Shown: positions 33,373 through 42,356, counted from the first letter of the stretch. The stretch: DNA of 64,000 nucleotides from Brevinema_A sp051647245 (GCA_051647245.1 JBOFDS010000011.1:124001-188000), one strand, 5' to 3'. Program-made: numbers and translations. Notes: generated by a model not told the origin, from the letters alone.

Positions 33373-35955
33373 TTAGTGCGCCACGTTCCAATTTGCTCCT
33401 TTAGCTGCCTCGACATCGATAGGGATTTCGAGAGAAATCACGTTTTTCATTACTTCTTTTAGAGAAGAAAGAAACTCATCAGCTATTGTTGGATCGACTT
33501 CAAAGAGCAATTCATCATGAATCTGCAGGATCATTTGAGCGTGATCGGGGTAACGTTCGGAGATCATTTTATCCACCGCAATCATTGCTAGTTTAATAAT
33601 ATCGGCAGCAGTGCCTTGCACGACGGCATTGATCGCAAAACGAGAAGGGTGAGAAAGATTGGTGATTTTATCGATCTTTGCCCCACGTAGTTCTGGAGTA
33701 GGACGACGACGCCCAAAGAGAGTCTTGACATACCCGTTTTCATGAGCAAATTGTAAGGTCTGCTCCATAAAGTTTTTCACACCAGGGAATGTTTCAAAAT
33801 AATTCTCGATAAATTGCTTTGCCTGCCCAAAATCAATATCCAATTCATTTGCCAAACGAAACGCTGACATTCCATAAGAAATCCCATAAGTAATCGTCTT
33901 CGCAGCACGACGTTGATCCGCAGTAACCTCATCTTCATTGATCTGGAACATAGCCGCAGCAATATAACGATGCACATCGCCACCTTGATCGAAGAACTGC
34001 TTCATGCGAGGATCCTCAGAAAGCAATGCAAAGAGCCTCAATTCGATCTGTGAATAGTCTGCACTCACCATAGTATAGCCATCTTTCGGGATGAAAGCTT
34101 CACGGATCTTCTTCCCAAGCTCCGTTCTCACGGGGATGTTTTGAAGATTTGGTTCGACAGAAGAAAGTCTCCCCGTTGCTGTTACTGTTTGACAGAGCGT
34201 TGTGTGCACGCGCATATCAGCATCGACAGCTTGAAGTAAGGCATCCGTATAGGTACTTTTTAATTTGGACAAAGTTCGGTATTTTAGGATTTCACGAGGT
34301 AAAGGATGCACAAGAGAAAGAACCTCTAATGTTTCTTCATCTGTGGAGTAAGATTTGGTCTTTGTTTTTTTATGAGGCGTTAAACCCAAATCCTCAAACA
34401 AAATCACCCCAATCTGCTTAGGAGAAAGGATGTTAAATTCCTTCCCAGCAAGATGATAGATCGTCTGTTCTAATTGAGAAAGTTCTGTTTGAATCTGAAG
34501 AGACAGATTCTTCAAAAGCTCATCATCTATCTTCACACCAAGCTCTTCGATCTTCGCGAGGATAGGTCGGAGAGGCATTTCGATCTGATGATAGGTCTCG
34601 AGAAGCTCGTTTTTTTGAAGGATGTGATAGAGTGTTTCTTTTAGCTCAAAGAGTGATGTATATTCAAAATTGCTCTTACCAAGATACGCCATCGCAAGGT
34701 ACTCCATCGTATACTTACTGCGAGCAGGATCGAGGAGATAAGCCATGATTTTGAGGTCATCGCATGCAGGAAGTGTGAGCTGATGTTTTGCGAGGCTGTG
34801 GATGATTTTTTTCTGATCAAAGACAACGAAAGGTTTTTTGTCGTCGTTTTGTCCTTTGAAAAAACTGCGGAGCATTTCTTGATATTCACCGATTTTTTCT
34901 AAAGGCAAGACAAAAGTATCCCGATCCGAAGCAAAGAGAAGGGTTTCTTCTTCCAAAATCATGCCGACAAAAGGAGATTTGCTAAGCTTATCGAGAGTAG
35001 TCAAATCAAATTGCTGATGTTCTTTTTTCGGAGTAGAGCCAAAAAGTGAATTCGATTCCACCGCCCCCTCAAAAGGAGGAGCAGACGCATCAATATCCTT
35101 TAATAAAGAAAAAAGCTCCAAATCACGGATCTTCTGGACAAATTCCGGCGTAGCGATACGAGAAAGTGTAATCACACCTTCATCAGATTCTTGAATTTCT
35201 ACATCAAGATCATCACGAAGACGTACAAGTTGCTGACTCAAAAACGCATTTTCACGACTTTCTTCTAATTTTTTTGCAAGAGTAGCTTTGATGTTGTCGA
35301 GGTTGTTATAGATAGCTTCGAGAGTGCCAAACTCCTCAATAAGCGCAATCGCCCCTTTCTCGCCGATCCCCTTCACACCAGGAATATTATCAGAGGTATC
35401 TCCTAGAATCGCAAGGAAGTCTCCCATTTCTTCAGGATAAACACCTTTCAGTTCCTTGACTCCATTACGATCAAGACAAATCCCATCCACAGCACTCTTA
35501 TCAGGTAGGACGACTTTCACATTATCATTGACCAACTGAAGCAAGTCCTTATCTCCTGTAAAGATCAAAATCTCATGATCGGATTGATATTTTTTGACGA
35601 CAGTGGCGATCACATCATCCGCCTCATGCCCTTCTACCGTTAAGACGGGCATCCCTGTCAACGCTAAACACTCCTTCGCAAGAGGAATCTGTTGCACAAG
35701 ATCGGGAGGAGTTTCTTTACGAGTGGCTTTGTACTCGCTAAAATTTTTGGTGCGTTCCAAAGTAGAACGAGGCACGTCAAAGGCCGCAGCAACATAGTGA
35801 CTAGGATATTTTTTGATAAAATTAAAAAGCATACGGAAAAATCCAAAAACAGCACTGGTAGGTTGACCGTCTTTGGTGTGGAGAGGTTTTTTCATCATAG
35901 CAAAATAAGATCGGAAGAGTAGTCCCGACGCATCGATGAGAATTATTTTTTTCAT
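33373..35955 (-). CDS. polA: DNA polymerase I with degenerate proofreading domain
   Basis: The 860-aa protein has a full 5'-3' nuclease domain (residues 1-290; ILIDASGLLFRSYFAM, FTGDKDLLQLV, GDTSDNIPGVKGIGEKGA), an exonuclease-like middle domain (about 330-450) and a complete polymerase domain. Motif A is near 632 (ADYSQIELRLF), the O helix near 682-696 (RRAAKTITYG...YGMSA) and motif C near 812 (QIHDELLFEV). In the middle domain the DxE motif of the proofreading site is not present (VGMILEEE), so 3'-5' editing is probably lost. Tyr690 stands where Escherichia has Phe762. Start at 35955 follows AAAGGA; 13 upstream codons are rejected. Confidence 0.96.
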   Translation of the reverse strand: MKKIILIDASGLLFRSYFAMMKKPLHTKDGQPTSAVFGFFRMLFNFIKKYPSHYVAAAFDVPRSTLERTKNFSEYKATRKETPPDLVQQIPLAKECLALTGMPVLTVEGHEADDVIATVVKKYQSDHEILIFTGDKDLLQLVNDNVKVVLPDKSAVDGICLDRNGVKELKGVYPEEMGDFLAILGDTSDNIPGVKGIGEKGAIALIEEFGTLEAIYNNLDNIKATLAKKLEESRENAFLSQQLVRLRDDLDVEIQESDEGVITLSRIATPEFVQKIRDLELFSLLKDIDASAPPFEGAVESNSLFGSTPKKEHQQFDLTTLDKLSKSPFVGMILEEETLLFASDRDTFVLPLEKIGEYQEMLRSFFKGQNDDKKPFVVFDQKKIIHSLAKHQLTLPACDDLKIMAYLLDPARSKYTMEYLAMAYLGKSNFEYTSLFELKETLYHILQKNELLETYHQIEMPLRPILAKIEELGVKIDDELLKNLSLQIQTELSQLEQTIYHLAGKEFNILSPKQIGVILFEDLGLTPHKKTKTKSYSTDEETLEVLSLVHPLPREILKYRTLSKLKSTYTDALLQAVDADMRVHTTLCQTVTATGRLSSVEPNLQNIPVRTELGKKIREAFIPKDGYTMVSADYSQIELRLFALLSEDPRMKQFFDQGGDVHRYIAAAMFQINEDEVTADQRRAAKTITYGISYGMSAFRLANELDIDFGQAKQFIENYFETFPGVKNFMEQTLQFAHENGYVKTLFGRRRPTPELRGAKIDKITNLSHPSRFAINAVVQGTAADIIKLAMIAVDKMISERYPDHAQMILQIHDELLFEVDPTIADEFLSSLKEVMKNVISLEIPIDVEAAKGANWNVAH

Positions 35956-35982
35956 GAACAAATCCTTTGTGATATATTTTTT

Positions 35983-36011
35983 ATTATAGCACATTTTTTG
36001 TTTTCCGACAA
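35983..36011 (-). promoter_or_regulatory. Promoter of polA
   Basis: Minus-strand TTGTCG (36011-36006) and TATAAT (35988-35983) with a 17-bp spacer, 28 bp before the start. Confidence 0.7.
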
Positions 36012-36027
36012 TTTCAATTCTTTAAAC

Positions 36028-36060
36028 AAAAAAACGAGACAAGATTGGGTCTTGTCTCGT
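36028..36060 (-). terminator. Terminator after the outer-membrane protein gene
   Basis: ACGAGACAAGA / TCTTGTCTCGT form a perfect 11-bp stem with a TTGGG loop; the minus strand continues into seven Ts. It separates the upstream gene from the polA promoter. Confidence 0.85.
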
Positions 36061-36170
36061 AAAAACTCATAAAAGAATGAGCTTTGTAGATTGGGAGGGA
36101 AATATTTTGTTTTATATTATAATATCGGATTATATGGAAAAATCTTAAGTGATTTGTAAAAGAATCGTGA

Positions 36171-37412
36171 TTATTCTTCAATTTCTTCTACTAAATCTTC
36201 AACCTCATCTACCAATTCCTCTGGATCGGGAGTTGATCTTGGGGTAAGAGAGTCTTTTTCGGCTTGTTCACGTTTACGTTCATCACGTTTGAGTTGTTTT
36301 TGGAGATCATATTCCTCATAATAACGCTTCATACCTTCTTTTCTTGCTTTAGTTTCCAGTTTACGTTTTGGAGTATTTTCAAGCCCAATTGTAAAGCTTA
36401 CATTAAAACGATCTTGTTCTTTTTGATAAGTATAAAGATCTGCATCTCTATAATAAGCAAAATCAATACGTCCCCATTTCCAATTCATTCCAAAACCTGT
36501 TGTAAGGAAGGTTTGATACATACCAACTCTTAAAGATAAGAAATTAAAGAGTTTAAGATCTGCCCCAAGACGCATTTTGTTGAGCCAATCGATGTCGTTA
36601 TCTGTTGCATCATGGAATTCCATATACAAGGCAATATGCTGAATAAAATTATTTCGAAAGAGGAACTGGTAAGAAGTACCAAAATCAACAGAATAAGGGA
36701 TTTTTGAGTCTTCTTGAGTGGTTTTTTTGTCCCAACTCTCCCACTTATATCCTGTGGAAAGCGCATCACGGACGGATGCTGCTAAGATCCAGTTTTGAAT
36801 ACGGAGAGACGCTCCAAAATCTGAGGAAAAGCTACTTCCTTGATAAAGTTTACCATCGCCACGTGTTGCTGCATCATACTGATCTGTTCGGAAACGTTGT
36901 GAAAATCTAAGTACCGCACCTAGAGATAGACCGGAAACATCATCAATTGAGGCAAAAGGAATTTTATACCCATAACCAATGTTCAATGTCAATTCAGCTA
37001 AGAATTTTGCAGCATACGAATCATTTGCTGTCGCATAACCTTGAAAATTTTCGTAAGATGCCTGTGCTGAGGATGTTGTCCAGATACCGAACCCTTTTCC
37101 CATGTAACCAAGAGAAAGAGGGCCGTTCATTTTGATTTGGGTTGCTTCGCCGTTGGATGTTTGAGGGACAATAGCATTTACCAAATTTAAATCAAAATCA
37201 AATCCCAAAGTCAAAAACGGTGCAATATCATAATCAGCCATCAAACCAAGAGCTGCTGGATTGAAGTTTGGGGAGAAGGCGTGTCCAAAAGACGCCACAC
37301 CAATACCACCCATTGCTAATGATGCAGGGTCTTGATAGACACGTCGTTCTTTAGCTTGACCAAATAATGAGCCTGACACGAAGAAAAACACAAGTAACAA
37401 ATGCTTTCTCAT
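36171..37412 (-). CDS. FadL/PorV/UPF0164-like outer-membrane beta-barrel with charged tail
   Basis: A 413-aa exported protein with a signal peptide (MRKHLLLVFFFVSGSLFG). It continues DPASLAMGGIGVASFGHAFSPNFNPAALG, the start typical of PorV/UPF0164 barrels that are FadL-like. About residues 50-345 are alternating amphipathic strands ending FNVSFTIGLEN. The last 65 residues are a highly charged helical and then acidic tail (KARKEGMKRYYEEY, EELVDEVEDLVEEIEE), unusual because most barrels end at the last strand. Related spirochaetal proteins are thought to carry hydrophobic substrates across the outer membrane. Substrate unknown. Confidence 0.8.
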   Translation of the reverse strand: MRKHLLLVFFFVSGSLFGQAKERRVYQDPASLAMGGIGVASFGHAFSPNFNPAALGLMADYDIAPFLTLGFDFDLNLVNAIVPQTSNGEATQIKMNGPLSLGYMGKGFGIWTTSSAQASYENFQGYATANDSYAAKFLAELTLNIGYGYKIPFASIDDVSGLSLGAVLRFSQRFRTDQYDAATRGDGKLYQGSSFSSDFGASLRIQNWILAASVRDALSTGYKWESWDKKTTQEDSKIPYSVDFGTSYQFLFRNNFIQHIALYMEFHDATDNDIDWLNKMRLGADLKLFNFLSLRVGMYQTFLTTGFGMNWKWGRIDFAYYRDADLYTYQKEQDRFNVSFTIGLENTPKRKLETKARKEGMKRYYEEYDLQKQLKRDERKREQAEKDSLTPRSTPDPEELVDEVEDLVEEIEE

Positions 37413-37472
37413 AAGATAACCTTCAGAAAATTATTATACCATAATAAATCTTTTAAAATACTAAATCACCGT

Positions 37473-37501
37473 ATTATAGCCTTGTTAGAAAATAAAATCA
37501 A
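37473..37501 (-). promoter_or_regulatory. Promoter of the outer-membrane barrel gene
   Basis: Minus-strand TTGATT (37501-37496) and TATAAT (37478-37473), 17 bp apart, about 60 bp before the gene. Confidence 0.65.
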
Positions 37502-37559
37502 GATAATGACCTAGAATTTCAAGAATTTAAAGAATTATTGAAGAGATTGAGGCTTAACA

Positions 37560-37611
37560 TTGATATTTTTGAAAAGATCCGCTATACTTAATATAAGTAT
37601 AAAAATATCAA
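37560..37611 (+). promoter_or_regulatory. murC operon promoter embedded in nested inverted repeats
   Basis: TTGATA (37560-37565) and TATACT (37583-37588) with a 17-bp spacer form the promoter. An 11-bp perfect inverted repeat has its arms at 37560-37570 and 37601-37611, and an inner 8-bp repeat (37583-37590 with 37594-37601) starts with the -10 box. The symmetry over the -35, -10 and start site looks like an operator or a 5'-end RNA hairpin. Confidence 0.65.
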
Positions 37612-37638
37612 TTACTTCTTTAATAATGAGGAGCGCAT

Positions 37639-39039
37639 ATGTTAGAAATTCAAAAAAACTCGCACATCTTTTTTGTTGGCATCGGCGGTGTCGGAATGTC
37701 GGCACTTGCGATTATTCTACACAAAAAAGGATACACTGTTTCTGGATCTGACAATAGCAACTCTACAGCTGTCGAAAATCTCCAAAATCTCGGTATTACT
37801 GTATATATCGGACATAAAGCCGAACATATTAACCCAGATATTGATTTTGTTGTGTATACAAATGCTGTCAATCTTAACAATCCTGAATTAGCAAAAGCAA
37901 AAGAATTAAACATCCCTTTAATTGTTCGTGCTGAAATGCTTAATTTCATTGGGTCGCTTTATTTTAGTATTGGTGTATCCGGAACTCATGGCAAAACCAC
38001 TACGACTTCTATGACCTCTAAGATATTTTTGTCTGCAGGACTTGATCCTACGCTTGCTGTAGGTGGTTTTTTACCTGAGATTCAAGGTGCAGGTTACCTC
38101 GGTCAAGGTGATACGATGATTTATGAGGCTTGTGAAGCCTTTGGATCTTTGAACTATCTTTTCCCAAATATCGCTCTTGTTACAAATATCGACGAAGATC
38201 ATCTTGAATTTTTCAAAAACAAACAAGAAGTAGAAGATCTCTTTCTTAATTATTTTAATAATCACCTTGCTGACAATTCTTTGCTTATTTGGAATGCTGA
38301 TGATGAGACCTTAGCTAAGGTTGTCGAAAAAAGCAATGTGACCAAAAAAGTGTCTGTTTCTGTTCACGCAGGATCTGGTGATTTTTGGGTAGAGAATATA
38401 ACTCTTCACCACGACAAATCTGAATTTGATGTTTTCTTCAACAAAGAGTGTATTGGCCATTTTGTGCTTGGTGTTCCTGGAATTTACAATGTTTCTAATG
38501 CGCTTCTAGCTATTGCTGTTGCAAAAATGCAAGGAATAGATAATGTTTCTATCACCAGAGCTTTATCCGATTTTAAAAATGCAAACCGTCGTTTCCAGAT
38601 AAAGCACCTCTCTAAAGAATTTACTGTGGTGGATGACTATGCGCATCACCCAAAAGCTGTCTCTTTAACCTTAGAGGCTGCACGCAACCTTGCAGAGCAA
38701 CATAAAGCACAACTCGTTGCCGTCTTCCAGCCACACCTATATTCAAGAACCCATTATTTTTACAAAGAATTTGCTGATTCCCTTTTATTGGCTGACAAAG
38801 TTGTAATCACCGATATTTACGGTGCAAGAGAAGTTAATGAACATAACATTTCTTCTTCATTAATTCACAACGAAATGCTTAGACAAAAAGATAGTGACTC
38901 GATCATTATTGAATCGGATATGCAAAAAATCCCTTCCCTCGTCAAAGTCCTTGCTAGAGATAAGAACACTGTTGTTATTACGTTAGGGGCTGGAGATGTG
39001 TGGAAAGTTTCGGAGCAATTAAGTGAGAATAATCAATAG
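37639..39039 (+). CDS. murC: UDP-N-acetylmuramate--L-alanine ligase
   Basis: MurC adds L-alanine to UDP-MurNAc, the first amino acid of the peptidoglycan stem. The 466-aa protein has the N-terminal FVGIGGVGMSALA dinucleotide-type loop, the ATP loop VSGTHGKTTTTSM near residue 112, VYEACEAFGS-type (here IYEACEAFGSLNYLFP) and DDYAHHPKAV, all MurC marks. The ATG follows GAGGAGCG. It heads a five-gene run with the TPR, PilZ, LapA and radA genes. Other mur genes are not in the window. Confidence 0.96.
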   Translation: MLEIQKNSHIFFVGIGGVGMSALAIILHKKGYTVSGSDNSNSTAVENLQNLGITVYIGHKAEHINPDIDFVVYTNAVNLNNPELAKAKELNIPLIVRAEMLNFIGSLYFSIGVSGTHGKTTTTSMTSKIFLSAGLDPTLAVGGFLPEIQGAGYLGQGDTMIYEACEAFGSLNYLFPNIALVTNIDEDHLEFFKNKQEVEDLFLNYFNNHLADNSLLIWNADDETLAKVVEKSNVTKKVSVSVHAGSGDFWVENITLHHDKSEFDVFFNKECIGHFVLGVPGIYNVSNALLAIAVAKMQGIDNVSITRALSDFKNANRRFQIKHLSKEFTVVDDYAHHPKAVSLTLEAARNLAEQHKAQLVAVFQPHLYSRTHYFYKEFADSLLLADKVVITDIYGAREVNEHNISSSLIHNEMLRQKDSDSIIIESDMQKIPSLVKVLARDKNTVVITLGAGDVWKVSEQLSENNQ

Positions 39040-39586
39040 TTTTTTATTACTTCTTTTTCATTCTATAAGTTTTGCTAGCCCTGTCGATAAAGATAGTTTT
39101 TTGGTAAATTCTTTTCAATATCAAACCCAAAACACAAACTTCCACAAAGGTCTTCGTCTTATTGCGACGGGAGAGTTTTTCTTCAACAAAAAATTATATT
39201 CTCGTTCACTCCCTCACTATCAGGAGGCGTTTTCATTGATTTCAAATGATTCAGCTCTTGCCTTTCGTTTGGGAGAAGTCTATGAATTTGAAAAATTATG
39301 GAAGCTTTCTTCCTTATATTATGAAGATGCGATCAAACTCTCCGCTTTACCTGAGAATTTTGCTAGAAGTCAGTTGCTTAGTTATATTGCGCGGGTACGT
39401 CTTGCAAAAATTTCTTTTCAATCAGGCGACACCAATAAAACACAATCTTTAATCAAAACAATTCGTAGTGAACGTTCCATTATCCAGTCTTTATATCCAG
39501 AGGCGTGGAAAGAATTTAGCGACTATTTTGATGAGCTCCTCCCTGAGACAGCTGTCCGCACAACTCCTTCACAGAAATCTAATTAA
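39023..39586 (+). CDS. Exported TPR-like protein
   Basis: A 187-aa protein with a signal peptide (MRIINSFLLLLFHSISFA) and helical TPR-like repeats (LIATGEFFFNKKLYSRSLPHYQEAF, FRLGEVYEFEKLWKLSSLYYEDAI). The GTG start at 39023 overlaps the murC end by 17 bp, with a GGAG site inside murC, so it is coupled to it. It probably acts as a periplasmic scaffold. I do not recognise a named family. Confidence 0.72.
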   Translation: MRIINSFLLLLFHSISFASPVDKDSFLVNSFQYQTQNTNFHKGLRLIATGEFFFNKKLYSRSLPHYQEAFSLISNDSALAFRLGEVYEFEKLWKLSSLYYEDAIKLSALPENFARSQLLSYIARVRLAKISFQSGDTNKTQSLIKTIRSERSIIQSLYPEAWKEFSDYFDELLPETAVRTTPSQKSN

Positions 39587-39599
39587 ATAGAGGGTATAT

Positions 39600-40655
39600 A
39601 TGTATTCATCCTTACTATGGATTCTTACTGCAATTTTAGTTGGTTTTATTGTATTGGTTTTGATAATTCGTCAGATAAAACTACAAAAAGTCAATATGAA
39701 AGCTGGAAATCTTTTCATGACAACAGAAGATGCTATTTCTTACATTTCTAATAAAGCTGAGCTTACAGCGGATGAAGAAGAAAAGCTTGAAATTTTACTT
39801 CCATTAGCTGGGAGTAATCGTTTGTATAGTGGATTTGATGATGAAGAACCAGCTCGAAAATGGTTGACAAACACCCAACGCGTTCTCTACCACACGGACA
39901 AATTTGACCCTGATACCAAAGAAGATCTTGTATACACTTGTTACGAAATATATCGAAAAATTCAAGTTGCTCGCACACTCAACAATCCAACTATCACTTC
40001 CGTAAAGAGTATTAGTCCTGGACAAACGCTGACTATTACAGATCCTGAGGATGGGCACTCTATCAGTGGTGATCTTTTAACGACAGATATTCGTTCTATC
40101 CAAATGGTTTTCAAGACTCAATATTTTTCTGCTCTAAAAAAAATACGTGATGCTGGTAAAAAGGTTCGTATTAATTTTTGGAAAAAACTAGATGCTGGGT
40201 ATAGTTTTGATGCTCATGTTATTGATGTTGCGACAAAAAATGATATTTGTATTGTATCGCTAGCCCATCCAACTACAATCAAAAGAACAAACATCCGACG
40301 AAATCCTCGAAAAGATGCAATGATTTCTTGCCGATTTAAAGTAGGATCTTCTCATATGAGCTCAGGTGGAGGAATGGAAGAAGAGTTTGGTGCTATGACT
40401 TTAGGTTTAATTAGTAACATTGGCGTGAAGGGTTGTAACATCATCACTCCTATGGCAATGCCAAACGACTCCTTGATTTTAACAGAGTTCCCTCTTTTTG
40501 ATCAAACTTTCCACATTAAAGGGATGGTCAGAAAAATTCAGGCATACAATTCCACTTATATTTTAAACATTGAGTTTACAGAAGAAATTTCTCGAAAAGA
40601 AATCGTCTATATTTATCATTTTATTTTCTCTGATATTGATAATATTGAATTTTAG
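39600..40655 (+). CDS. Membrane-anchored PilZ-like protein
   Basis: A 351-aa protein with one N-terminal membrane helix (about residues 4-25), a helical cytoplasmic region (45-150) and a C-terminal domain of about 190 residues. RRNPR near residue 239 fits the RxxxR c-di-GMP motif of PilZ domains. The second motif, normally (D/N)xSxxG, reads NIGVKG, with Gly for Ser. The domain plan is like YcgR-type flagellar brakes and PlzA-type proteins. c-di-GMP binding is plausible but not proven. It lies between the TPR and LapA genes. Confidence 0.65.
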   Translation: MYSSLLWILTAILVGFIVLVLIIRQIKLQKVNMKAGNLFMTTEDAISYISNKAELTADEEEKLEILLPLAGSNRLYSGFDDEEPARKWLTNTQRVLYHTDKFDPDTKEDLVYTCYEIYRKIQVARTLNNPTITSVKSISPGQTLTITDPEDGHSISGDLLTTDIRSIQMVFKTQYFSALKKIRDAGKKVRINFWKKLDAGYSFDAHVIDVATKNDICIVSLAHPTTIKRTNIRRNPRKDAMISCRFKVGSSHMSSGGGMEEEFGAMTLGLISNIGVKGCNIITPMAMPNDSLILTEFPLFDQTFHIKGMVRKIQAYNSTYILNIEFTEEISRKEIVYIYHFIFSDIDNIEF

Positions 40656-40663
40656 GAGCCCTT

Positions 40664-40888
40664 ATGAAACTGATCATTGGCATCGTTGCCTTTTTTATTT
40701 TCTTAGTCTTTGCTATTCAAAACATTGTCCCTGTTGATCTCCGTTTTTTTACTTTTCAAATTGAACAAATGCCACTATTCTCCGTTATTATTACGATCTT
40801 TTTACTTGGAGTTTTTTGTGGTTATAGCATGGCATGGGTGAGATCTATTTTTCTCCCTAAAAAATCCCAAAAAACACCTAAGGACTAG
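40664..40888 (+). CDS. LapA-domain (DUF1049) small membrane protein
   Basis: A 74-aa protein with two membrane helices (residues 2-22 and 40-62) around the sentence-like motif AIQNIVPVDLRFFTFQIEQMPL. The QN..PV.L.FF pattern is the hallmark of LapA-type (lipopolysaccharide assembly protein A domain) proteins. It is in the inner membrane. It is 8 bp after the PilZ gene and 3 bp before radA. The role in this organism is unknown. Confidence 0.85.
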   Translation: MKLIIGIVAFFIFLVFAIQNIVPVDLRFFTFQIEQMPLFSVIITIFLLGVFCGYSMAWVRSIFLPKKSQKTPKD

Positions 40889-40891
40889 AAC

Positions 40892-42247
40892 TTGGCAAAA
40901 GCAAAAACCGTTTTTTGTTGCTCCCAATGTGGCTACGAAACCGCAAAATGGCTGGGTAAATGCCCTTCCTGTGGGGAATGGAATACCCTATCTGAATTTT
41001 CTGTTGGCAAATCATCTCATTCCAAAGCCAAAGTTTCTGTTGGCTCTCTCAAACAAAAACCAGAAAAACTTTCTGAAATATCTACTCAGACAGGAGAACG
41101 TACCAACACCAACATCTCAGAATGGGATCGTGTTGTTGGGGGATCTTTAGCTGGACAAGCTATTCTTCTTTCGGGAGAACCTGGGATAGGAAAATCCACC
41201 CTTCTCTTGCAAATTGCTCAACAACTTGCTCATAAAAATCTCATCTTTTATATCAATGGCGAAGAATCATCCAGCCAAGTCAAAATCCGTGCAGATCGTT
41301 TGGGGATAGATGCCGAGAATCTCTTTCTCTTTTCCGAGACCAGTGTTGACGACATTATCCACGTCCTCGAAGAGCACAAACCTTCCTTTATCATCATTGA
41401 CTCGCTTCAGACCTTATCCTCTGACCAGATGGACTCTGCTCCAGGCTCCCTTCCTCAGCTCCGCGAATGCACACACCGTATTGTCCATTTTTGTAAAGAA
41501 AACGGGATCTGTGCGATTCTCGTTTCTCATATCACAAAGGATGGTGCCATTGCTGGGCCTAAGGCTATTGAACACCTTGTGGACACCGTGCTCTTTTTAG
41601 AAAGCGATTCTAAGGGGCTTTATCGAGTGCTTCGTTCTTTCAAAAATCGTTTTAACACCACAGATGAGGTTGGCTTTTTCGAAATGAAAGGGCAAGGGCT
41701 CTTCCCTGCAGAAGATTTGTCCGCTGCTTTTGTTTCTATTCATGAGACAGCTGTTTTTGGATCAACAATTTATGGCCACTCCGAGGGACAACGTATTTTC
41801 CCTGTTGAAATTCAAGTTCTTTGCCACCACACCAATCAAAATTACCCAAAACGTACCGCCGAAGGATCGGATAATTCTCGATTAGCGCTCCTTTGTGCGG
41901 TGATAGAAAAACAACTCCGCATCCCACTCAACAAATACGACATCTACGCAAACATCACAGGCGGGATAGAGATTAAAGATAGATCTTTGGATTGTGCGAT
42001 TGTGGCGGCAATTTGTTCTTCATTCAAAGAAATTCCTATTGATCAAAACTTCGCTTTTATTGGTGAGGTGGGATTGACTGGGGAAATTCGTCCCATCAAG
42101 GATCTTGAAAAAAGAGTAAAGGGTTTGACAAGACTTGGTATTGACAAGATTTTCATCCCTTACTCTAAAAATTCCTCAAAGGATCTTGACAAGAGCAAAA
42201 TTCAACCTATTCGTCATATTAATGAGCTATTCAAAGTTTTATTTTAA
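40892..42247 (+). CDS. radA: DNA repair protein RadA
   Basis: RadA is a RecA-like helicase that extends branch migration in recombination. The 451-aa protein has an N-terminal zinc finger (CSQCG...CPSCGEW), Walker A GEPGIGKST near 95-103, the region of the KNRFG motif at 251-255 and a Lon-like C-terminal domain (YANITGGIEIKDRSLD, FIGEVGLTGEIRPI). Here KNRFG reads KNRFN, Asn255 replacing Gly. The TTG start at 40892 is supported by AAGGA at 7 bp and by the zinc-finger start. It is the last gene of the murC run. Confidence 0.94.
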   Translation: MAKAKTVFCCSQCGYETAKWLGKCPSCGEWNTLSEFSVGKSSHSKAKVSVGSLKQKPEKLSEISTQTGERTNTNISEWDRVVGGSLAGQAILLSGEPGIGKSTLLLQIAQQLAHKNLIFYINGEESSSQVKIRADRLGIDAENLFLFSETSVDDIIHVLEEHKPSFIIIDSLQTLSSDQMDSAPGSLPQLRECTHRIVHFCKENGICAILVSHITKDGAIAGPKAIEHLVDTVLFLESDSKGLYRVLRSFKNRFNTTDEVGFFEMKGQGLFPAEDLSAAFVSIHETAVFGSTIYGHSEGQRIFPVEIQVLCHHTNQNYPKRTAEGSDNSRLALLCAVIEKQLRIPLNKYDIYANITGGIEIKDRSLDCAIVAAICSSFKEIPIDQNFAFIGEVGLTGEIRPIKDLEKRVKGLTRLGIDKIFIPYSKNSSKDLDKSKIQPIRHINELFKVLF

Positions 42248-42275
42248 GATTTTAGGAATATAATAAGTTTTGAAC

Positions 42276-42304
42276 TTGATTAAAGATTGTATCTATGTTA
42301 TAAT
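42276..42304 (+). promoter_or_regulatory. Promoter of infC-rpmI-rplT
   Basis: TTGATT (42276-42281) and TATAAT (42299-42304), 17 bp apart, giving a leader of about 45 nt. Confidence 0.7.
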
Positions 42305-42356
42305 AAAAATCGAACAGCTTTAAACAAAAGCGAAATTAAGGAAGATAAAGGACAAT

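Noticed and set aside
36028..36060. Possible repeat element or attachment site from the long perfect inverted repeat
   Set aside because: Its 11-bp stem plus T tract on the minus strand is a normal terminator for the upstream gene.
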